DNA of 42,050 nt. It comes from Paracoccaceae bacterium (GTDB lineage: Bacteria; Pseudomonadota; Alphaproteobacteria; Rhodobacterales; Rhodobacteraceae). Position 1 is the stretch's first letter. Every line of letters starts with the position of its first letter. The notes beneath the pieces are model-generated. The model was not told where the DNA came from. It saw only the letters and a program-made list of their open reading frames with translations, and searched no databases. Below are positions 36,725-42,050 of this stretch, piece after piece. The position numbers and the translations under genes were made by a program. The stretch spans positions 1-42,050 of the forward strand of contig JAQWUC010000042.1 in NCBI GenBank assembly GCA_029242355.1, in the 5' to 3' direction.

Positions 36725-37957
36725 TCAATAATAATTTTCAAACCACTCCACAATAAGATTTCGTTCACTTGGCTCCATATAAGATATATTATTTGGTGGC
36801 ATGTAATTGCTTATCCCTGCATTAACATAAATCTGCTTTGCGTTTCTCGCAATATCATACTTAGTTTCCAAAAAAAGGCCCCCAGGCGCTTCAGCAAGAC
36901 CATCCCATAATGGTTCACGGGCATGGCACATGGCACATCGACTTATTATTGTGTCAGCCAGCTCCTCATATTTTGCTAGTTCTAGGGCAGAACCATGATT
37001 ATTATTTAACGACAACTCATCATCAATATTAGCTGGAGGTGGCCGTAAAACTGACAATAATATTACCGAAACAAACAAAAATGCAGTTACAAGCCAAGCC
37101 CAAATTGGTTTCAAATTGAACGCGTGTTTTTGATTAAAGTAATGGCGTATCGATACTCCCATTAAGAACACTAAACCAGCAATCACCCAATTATACTGTG
37201 CACCAAACGCTAGTGGGTAATGATTCGATATCATCATAAAAATAACAGGTAGTGTTAAATAATTATTATGAGTAGACCTCTGTTTGGCAATAACACCATA
37301 CTTTGGATCAGGGGAGCGACCAGCCATCAAATCAGCCACAACAATCTTCTGATTAGGAATAATTATAAAGAAAACATTAGCAGACATTATAGTTGCCGTT
37401 AGTGCACCCAAATGTAAGAATGCAGCTCGTCCACTAAACATATGACAGTACGCCCAAGAAAATCCAACTAACATGAGAAATAACATAAGCATTAAACGCG
37501 TATCATTCTTTCCAATGTTTATCTTGCATATGATGTTATAGAGAAACCACCCAAGTGCTAAAGAGAAAATAGACAACAGTATTGCCGATGTAACTGAAAT
37601 ATCTAAAACAGAAGCATCGATTAAAAGTAACTCTGCACCTCCATAATAAACAATTGCAAGAAGTGCGAACCCCGAGATCCAAGTGGCATAACTCTCCCAT
37701 TTAAACCAAACAAGTTTTTTCGGAAGATCTGGTGGTGCTATTGTGAATTTACGAATATTATAAAAACCACCCCCATGCACTTGCCACTCCTCCCCTTTAA
37801 CTCCTTCAGGTAAAGTCGGAGAATGTCTCAAGCCTAAATCTAATGCTATGAAGTAAAAAGATGAACCGATCCATGCGATGGCAGTGATGACATGAATCCA
37901 TCGAACAGCAAACTCTATCCAATCCCAAAAAATGATTTGAACCATTAAAATATCCAC
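36725..37957 (-). CDS. puuD: Urate hydroxylase/oxidase PuuD with C-terminal cytochrome c
   Basis: Membrane urate oxidase of the PuuD type, oxidising urate to 5-hydroxyisourate and passing electrons to the respiratory chain. About eight or nine hydrophobic helices begin with WIHVITAIAWIGSSFYFIALD, and GGFYNIRKFTIAPPDLPKKL is a family loop. A C-terminal cytochrome c domain has the haem motif CAMCH at residues 341-345 and a likely axial Met386 in NYMPPNN. The 410 residues fit. The GTG start at 37957 is supported by GGGAG 6 nt upstream; ATG 37945 is an alternative. It lies 2 nt after uraH. Confidence 0.93.
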   Translation of the reverse strand: MDILMVQIIFWDWIEFAVRWIHVITAIAWIGSSFYFIALDLGLRHSPTLPEGVKGEEWQVHGGGFYNIRKFTIAPPDLPKKLVWFKWESYATWISGFALLAIVYYGGAELLLIDASVLDISVTSAILLSIFSLALGWFLYNIICKINIGKNDTRLMLMLFLMLVGFSWAYCHMFSGRAAFLHLGALTATIMSANVFFIIIPNQKIVVADLMAGRSPDPKYGVIAKQRSTHNNYLTLPVIFMMISNHYPLAFGAQYNWVIAGLVFLMGVSIRHYFNQKHAFNLKPIWAWLVTAFLFVSVILLSVLRPPPANIDDELSLNNNHGSALELAKYEELADTIISRCAMCHAREPLWDGLAEAPGGLFLETKYDIARNAKQIYVNAGISNYMPPNNISYMEPSERNLIVEWFENYY

Positions 37958-37959
37958 TT

Positions 37960-38337
37960 TTAACTCCCTCGATAAGTTGAATACCCAAAAGGGGATAAAA
38001 GAAGTGGCACATGATAATGTTCCATAGCTTTGGAAATTCTAAACCTTATAGGAATTTCCTCCAAAAACAAATTCTGATTCTTATCTTTGAAATGAGCTTT
38101 TAGATAACTGCTGACATGAAAAATAAGTTGATATTGACCATTTTTAAAGCCATTTCCTGCCAAAATGGGTTTTGGCAATCGCCCATCATGATTTGTTTCA
38201 CCACTTCCGATAAGGACAAAATCATAGTCAGCACTAATTTTAAAAAGAGTGATTTCTATCCCTCCAGCAGGGCAACCTCTGGCAGTATCTAACACATGCG
38301 TTGTAAGAAACCCTCTATCTTTTACTTCGTTTGTCAT
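37960..38337 (-). CDS. uraH: 5-hydroxyisourate hydrolase (transthyretin-like)
   Basis: Hydrolyses 5-hydroxyisourate, the PuuD product, to OHCU. The N-terminal TTHVLDTARGCPAGGIEITL and the C-terminal YHVPLLLSPFGYSTYRGS are the two signatures of the family, including the YRGS tetrapeptide that lines the active site. The 125-residue protein has no signal peptide and is cytoplasmic. The ATG 38337 has GAAAGG upstream. It is operonic with puuD and diverges from puuE. Confidence 0.95.
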   Translation of the reverse strand: MTNEVKDRGFLTTHVLDTARGCPAGGIEITLFKISADYDFVLIGSGETNHDGRLPKPILAGNGFKNGQYQLIFHVSSYLKAHFKDKNQNLFLEEIPIRFRISKAMEHYHVPLLLSPFGYSTYRGS

Positions 38338-38486
38338 TCGAATGCCTTTCAATTTAAGAGTAACTTTAAAAACAACGTGACAATTAGTCTACGAAAATAA
38401 ATATTCCTAGTTGTTAAATCTTTGATATTTGTTAGCGATGTGTATAAATTAAAGTTAAATATTCCTAATTTATTTCTGGAGTTAAA

Positions 38487-39902
38487 ATGCGCTATCCTAG
38501 AAACATGATTGGATACGGACAACAAACACCAAATCCAAAATGGCCTCAAAATGCGAATATTGCCGTGCAATTTGTTATCAATTACGAAGAAGGTGGCGAA
38601 AACTGTCTGTTGCATGGTGACAAATCGTCCGAAGCATTTCTTTCGGAGATTGTTGGGGCATCTCCTTGGCCAAACCAACGCCACTGGAATATGGAGAGTA
38701 TTTATGAATATGGAGCTAGATCTGGGTTTTGGAGATTGTATCGCTTATTCACCGAAGCCGGAATTCCTATTACCGTATTTGGAGTAGCTAATGCTCTTGA
38801 GCGGGCACCAGAGCAAGTGCTCGCAATGAAAACTGCTGAATGGGAAATAGCATCTCATGGATTAAAATGGATAGATTATAAAGATGTAACACCCTCTCAG
38901 GAGAAAGGTGACCTAACCAAGGCAATACAAATTCATACAGCAGTGACAGGATCGGCGCCATCTGGATATTATTTAGGCAGGTGTTCTGAGCACACTGTTG
39001 AAATTGCAACTAACCATGGAAATTTTGAATACATATCCGATGCCTACGATGACGATCTTCCCTATTGGAAGTCACATGGAAATAAAAATCAATTAATTAT
39101 TCCTTATACACTCGATGCAAATGATATGCGTTTTGCCACACCACAGGGTTTTAATTCAGGAACGCAATTTTACGATTATCTCAAAGACTCATTTGATATG
39201 TTACTTCTTGAGGGTCGCCAGGGATCGCCAAAAATGATGAGTATTGGGTTACATTGTAGGCTTGCAGGACGCCCCGGAAGGGCAATCGCTGTGAAACGTT
39301 TCCTAGACTATATAAATAATTTTCCAGATATTTGGATAGCCAGGAGAATAGACATCGCGAACCATTGGAAAAAATACCACCCCCCTATAATATCAAAAGT
39401 GGCTCCCTTTAACTTGAAAAAAAGTGACTTTTTATCAACATTTGGCAATGTTTTTGAGAATAGTTCCTGGATAGCGGAACGAGCCTTCAAAAAAGAATTA
39501 AGCCCATCAATGAATACAATTATCGGAATACACAGCGCGCTTTGTTTCCAATTCCGAACTGCATCACAAGAAGAAAGAGTTGGTGTTCTTAACGAGCATC
39601 CGGACTTAGCTGGAAAACTCGCTAGCGAAAATCAATTAACGGAAGAAAGTACAAATGAACAAAAATCTGCTGGTTTAGACCAACTCACCTTAGCCGAACT
39701 TACAGAGTTTACTACCCTAAACGATAAATATATCAAAAAATTTAAACACCCATTCATTATGGCCGTAAGCAACAAAACTAAGGAAGAAATACTTCAAACA
39801 TTTTACGTAAGAATTGAAAATAACGCTAATCAAGAACTAGCGACAGCATGCGCAGAGGTTGAAAAAATAGCCCTAATTAGAATACAGCAAATCTTTAAAT
39901 AG
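38487..39902 (+). CDS. Bifunctional allantoinase PuuE / OHCU decarboxylase fusion
   Basis: A 471-residue fusion. Residues 1-305 are a cofactor-independent allantoinase of the polysaccharide-deacetylase fold (MRYPRNMIGYGQQTPNPKWP, WEIASHGLKWIDY, PSGYYLGRCSEHTVEIA and MMSIGLHCRLAGRPGR). Residues 310-471 are OHCU decarboxylase (UraD), with HPDLAGKL at residues 371-378 and LTEFTTLNDKYIKKFKHPFI. It would convert OHCU to S-allantoin and then to allantoate. GGAG lies 6 nt before the ATG. Fusions of this kind are known in alphaproteobacteria. It starts a unit with allA. Confidence 0.92.
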   Translation: MRYPRNMIGYGQQTPNPKWPQNANIAVQFVINYEEGGENCLLHGDKSSEAFLSEIVGASPWPNQRHWNMESIYEYGARSGFWRLYRLFTEAGIPITVFGVANALERAPEQVLAMKTAEWEIASHGLKWIDYKDVTPSQEKGDLTKAIQIHTAVTGSAPSGYYLGRCSEHTVEIATNHGNFEYISDAYDDDLPYWKSHGNKNQLIIPYTLDANDMRFATPQGFNSGTQFYDYLKDSFDMLLLEGRQGSPKMMSIGLHCRLAGRPGRAIAVKRFLDYINNFPDIWIARRIDIANHWKKYHPPIISKVAPFNLKKSDFLSTFGNVFENSSWIAERAFKKELSPSMNTIIGIHSALCFQFRTASQEERVGVLNEHPDLAGKLASENQLTEESTNEQKSAGLDQLTLAELTEFTTLNDKYIKKFKHPFIMAVSNKTKEEILQTFYVRIENNANQELATACAEVEKIALIRIQQIFK

Positions 39903-39920
39903 AGTTACAGATTACATATT

Positions 39921-40430
39921 ATGAAACCAATATCAATTATTCCTGTCCCACTATCACAATACGAATTCGCAGAATTTGGTGATGTGTTGGAGACCGAAAA
40001 GCGTGACAGTTTTCCTATTAATAAAGGAATGTGCAGGCGATATGACCGTTTATCAGATGTTACCTTTGATAATGGAATTGGAACACCTAGTATTTCGATT
40101 TTCAGAGGAAAACCTTATAAATTGCCACTTCAGCTAAAACTATTAGAAAGACACCCATTTGGTTCCCAGGCATTCATTCCATTACATTCGAATCCATTCT
40201 TAGTTATTGTCGCTGAAGACATGAACGAAGAACCTTTACTTCCAAAAGTCTTTTTCACCAACGGACATCAGGGTATAAATATAAAAAAAAATACCTGGCA
40301 CGGTGTGCTTACACCTCTTTTTAACGAATGTAATTTTGTTGTAATAGATCGAATTGGAACTACTTCCAATTTAGAAGAATTTATCTTAACTCAAAATATT
40401 ATTATAGAAGCATTTCCCAAAAAAGTCTAA
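39921..40430 (+). CDS. allA: Ureidoglycolate lyase
   Basis: Cleaves ureidoglycolate to glyoxylate and urea, the last step of allantoate breakdown. The 169-residue cupin-like protein shows FGDVLE near the N-terminus, ISIFRGKPYKLPLQLKLLER, HPFGSQAFIPL and NTWHGVLTPL, all typical of AllA. It follows puuE by 18 nt. Its substrate would come from an allantoicase or allantoate amidohydrolase not found in this window. The stop overlaps the convergent trkH stop by 4 nt. Confidence 0.9.
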   Translation: MKPISIIPVPLSQYEFAEFGDVLETEKRDSFPINKGMCRRYDRLSDVTFDNGIGTPSISIFRGKPYKLPLQLKLLERHPFGSQAFIPLHSNPFLVIVAEDMNEEPLLPKVFFTNGHQGINIKKNTWHGVLTPLFNECNFVVIDRIGTTSNLEEFILTQNIIIEAFPKKV

Positions 40431-41875
40431 TCGCGCCAGAGTAAAGGAACAAATAAAGCTAAAGCAACAAGAAGCTCTAAACGACCAATAATCATTGCGA
40501 AAACAAGTACATATTTCTCTGGATCAGTTAAGGTTGAAAAACTACCCGTAGGACCTATAACATCGCCTATTCCAGGACCTACATTGGCCAAAGCTGTAGC
40601 TGCCCCAGATAGAGCAGTGATAAAATCTGCGCCAAGAGCTCCCAAAATAATTGTAAAAATAGCCAAAAAAACAAAAAAACAACAGATCATAACCATTGAT
40701 GACCTAAAAGCATCCTTATCAATAATTTGCTTCCCATAACGCATTAAAAAGACACCGCGACTATACATCAGTTCCTGTAAAGAAGTTCTTATAAGTTGAC
40801 TTAGCACAATAAACCGATAAATTTTTATTCCACCTGAAGTTGAACCCGCGCAACCCCCAATAAAGATCAAAAAGAAAAAAAGCGTAGCCCCAATACCACC
40901 ATAATCCATAAAATTTCCAGAGGCGTATCCAGTTGTCGTGAGTATTGAAATCACATTGAAAATATACTGAGAAAATTGAGCGAAATTATTTGCATGATCC
41001 CAGCCATCTGCAAATAAAACTAATCCACTCGCTATAATGATTAAAGTAAAAAAAACCGCTATTTGAGGATCGTATCTTGGTAAATTGCGGGCAAAAAATA
41101 TGGCTATAAAAAAACTAAAGGGCAACGCTCCGGCAATCATAAAGATAATTGCTATCCATAAAACGTGCCATCCTTCGTAATAGCCCAAAGATTCGTCATG
41201 TGTAGAAAAACCCCCCGTTGAAACAGTTGTCATGGCATGCGTTAACGCATCAAAAGGGGCCATGCCGACGGATAGATAGCCAATAGAACAAAGTACTGAA
41301 AGTACAACGTATATTATAATAATTGATTTTGAAATTTCAATAAGCCTCGGAAGAGGTTTCTCAGAACGATCAGAACTTTCCATTCTAAAAAGCTGCATGC
41401 CTCCTACTCTTAAAAAGGGTAAAAGAATTAATCCAAGTGAAAGTATTCCAAGCCCGCCAACCCACTGCATAATAGCTCGCCAGAGTAACACTGGGCGACT
41501 TTGATGAACTAAATCAGTTACTATTGTTGATCCTGTAGTCGTCAATCCTGATGTAGCCTCAAACAATGAGTCTGCAAAAGAAAAACTTTCATTTGAATTC
41601 ATTAACGGGATTGCACAAATAAGTGGAAGCACCCACCAAAGCATATTCACAACGATAACACCGAACCGAGTTGAAACTCTTGGTGTCTCACCCCAACCAG
41701 AAACCATGACTAGAGAACATGCTAATCCAGTTGTAAGACCAGACCATAAAAAGGACTCTCCCCCAGCCCATCCCGTAAAGATAGATGCGGCCCATGGAAT
41801 TAACATCAAGAATGAAAATACCAATCCTACTAGCGCAACTATTTGACTCGCTGCTCTCAGTTCTTGGGAAAGCAT
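40427..41875 (-). CDS. trkH: Trk-type potassium uptake protein TrkH
   Basis: Potassium-transporting membrane subunit of a Trk system, 482 residues with about ten to twelve hydrophobic segments and repeated selectivity-filter-like loops (EATSGLTTTGSTI, TTVSTGGFSTHDES, SILTTTGYASGNF, and ATALANVGPGIG). The SxTTGxST type of pore loop is diagnostic. AGGAGG lies 4 nt before the ATG. It needs the cytosolic TrkA partner, not present here. Confidence 0.95.
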   Translation of the reverse strand: MLSQELRAASQIVALVGLVFSFLMLIPWAASIFTGWAGGESFLWSGLTTGLACSLVMVSGWGETPRVSTRFGVIVVNMLWWVLPLICAIPLMNSNESFSFADSLFEATSGLTTTGSTIVTDLVHQSRPVLLWRAIMQWVGGLGILSLGLILLPFLRVGGMQLFRMESSDRSEKPLPRLIEISKSIIIIYVVLSVLCSIGYLSVGMAPFDALTHAMTTVSTGGFSTHDESLGYYEGWHVLWIAIIFMIAGALPFSFFIAIFFARNLPRYDPQIAVFFTLIIIASGLVLFADGWDHANNFAQFSQYIFNVISILTTTGYASGNFMDYGGIGATLFFFLIFIGGCAGSTSGGIKIYRFIVLSQLIRTSLQELMYSRGVFLMRYGKQIIDKDAFRSSMVMICCFFVFLAIFTIILGALGADFITALSGAATALANVGPGIGDVIGPTGSFSTLTDPEKYVLVFAMIIGRLELLVALALFVPLLWRD

Positions 41876-41888
41876 TTAACCTCCTGTC

Positions 41889-41902
41889 AGTTTTTAAAAA
41901 CT
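41889..41902. repeat. 14-bp palindrome upstream of trkH
   Basis: AGTTTTTAAAAACT is a perfect palindrome in the AT-rich gap between trkH and the window end. It may be a protein site or only low-complexity sequence; function unknown. Confidence 0.4.
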
Positions 41903-42006
41903 CCTATAAAAACTTATTCAACCTATTTAGTGGTTTATAAAGACAAATAAAAGCTATTTAAAATTAAATTTTACTACAGTACTTTTGTTAAGGAAGGGAA
42001 TAGTTA

Positions 42007-42050
42007 ATGATCGATAAACTAAATTTTTTTATTGCTTTGGCAGCATAGCG
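42007..42050 (+). pseudogene. Possible LysR-type regulator start with in-frame stop, cut by window
   Basis: ATG at 42007, preceded by AAGGAAGGG, reads MIDKLNFFIALAA and then TAG at 42046-42048. These 13 residues resemble the first codons of LysR-type regulators (M-D-K-L-x-x-F-x-A-L-A), where the next residue is often glutamate. A GAG to TAG change, or a reading error, would explain the stop. Only 44 bases are visible, so this may equally be chance. Confidence 0.3.

Noticed and set aside
1-42050. CRISPR arrays, tRNA, rRNA or insertion sequences
   Set aside because: No spaced repeats, clover-leaf sequences, rRNA segments or transposase genes were seen on reading both strands.

Overview
The window is a low-GC (estimated by eye) alphaproteobacterial chromosome segment. 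About its first 27 kb is most of a photosynthesis gene cluster (PGC) of the purple-bacterial, Rhodobacter-like type. Gene order is nearly that of the classic Rhodobacter cluster: ppsR-bchG-bch2-bchP-idi on the plus strand, then dxs and pufM-L-A-B-Q with bchZ-Y-X-C and crtF, crtE on the minus strand, crtD-crtC on the plus strand, tspO-crtB-crtI on the minus strand, and crtA-bchI-bchD-bchO on the plus strand. Together with the low GC and the neighbouring marine-style catabolic genes, this points to a photoheterotrophic, probably aerobic anoxygenic phototrophic relative of Rhodobacterales. The species cannot be named from the sequence alone.

Region 1 (1-4973): the 3' two-thirds of ppsR and the bacteriochlorophyll tail genes (bchG, a PucC/Bch2-family transporter, bchP) ending with idi. 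Region 2 (4976-16811, minus strand): dxs, the type 2 reaction centre and LH1 operon pufQBALM, the chlorophyllide reductase genes bchXYZ, bchC, crtF and crtE. pufB and pufA are short (52 and 53 codons) and were found by translating the gap between pufL and pufQ. No pufX or pufC follows pufM. Region 3 (16938-26905): the spheroidene/spheroidenone carotenoid genes crtD, C, B, I, A, tspO, the Mg-chelatase subunits bchI and bchD, and bchO. The BchFNBHLM-puhA half of a full cluster, bchE, bchJ and acsF are not in this window.

Five TGT-N12-ACA palindromes (the PpsR/CrtJ operator pattern) lie in the bchG, bchC (two, 8 bp apart), crtE/crtD and crtI/crtA control regions, so the regulator at the left edge probably controls most of the cluster. 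idi, dxs and crtE supply and condense isoprenoid precursors for both the phytyl tail and the carotenoids.

Region 4 (26912-33110) is ordinary metabolism: a TPR protein, an EamA transporter, two crotonases, a DksA-type zinc-finger protein, an MFS transporter and a 3-oxoacid CoA-transferase pair. Region 5 (33217-40430) combines an unusual three-gene cassette (DUF3726-like protein, a 565-residue protein I do not recognise, and an M19-type 'dipeptidase' lacking half of its metal ligands) with a urate degradation set: puuD, uraH, a PuuE-UraD fusion and allA. Region 6 is trkH, and at the right edge the first codons of what may be a divergent LysR gene, interrupted by a stop.

No rRNA, tRNA, CRISPR array or insertion sequence was seen, and no gene-free stretch exceeds 300 bases. 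I found no wholly new system. The most unusual points are start-codon anomalies in crtA and crtC, an operator abutting the bchG start, the missing pufX/pufC, and the degenerate M19 cassette.
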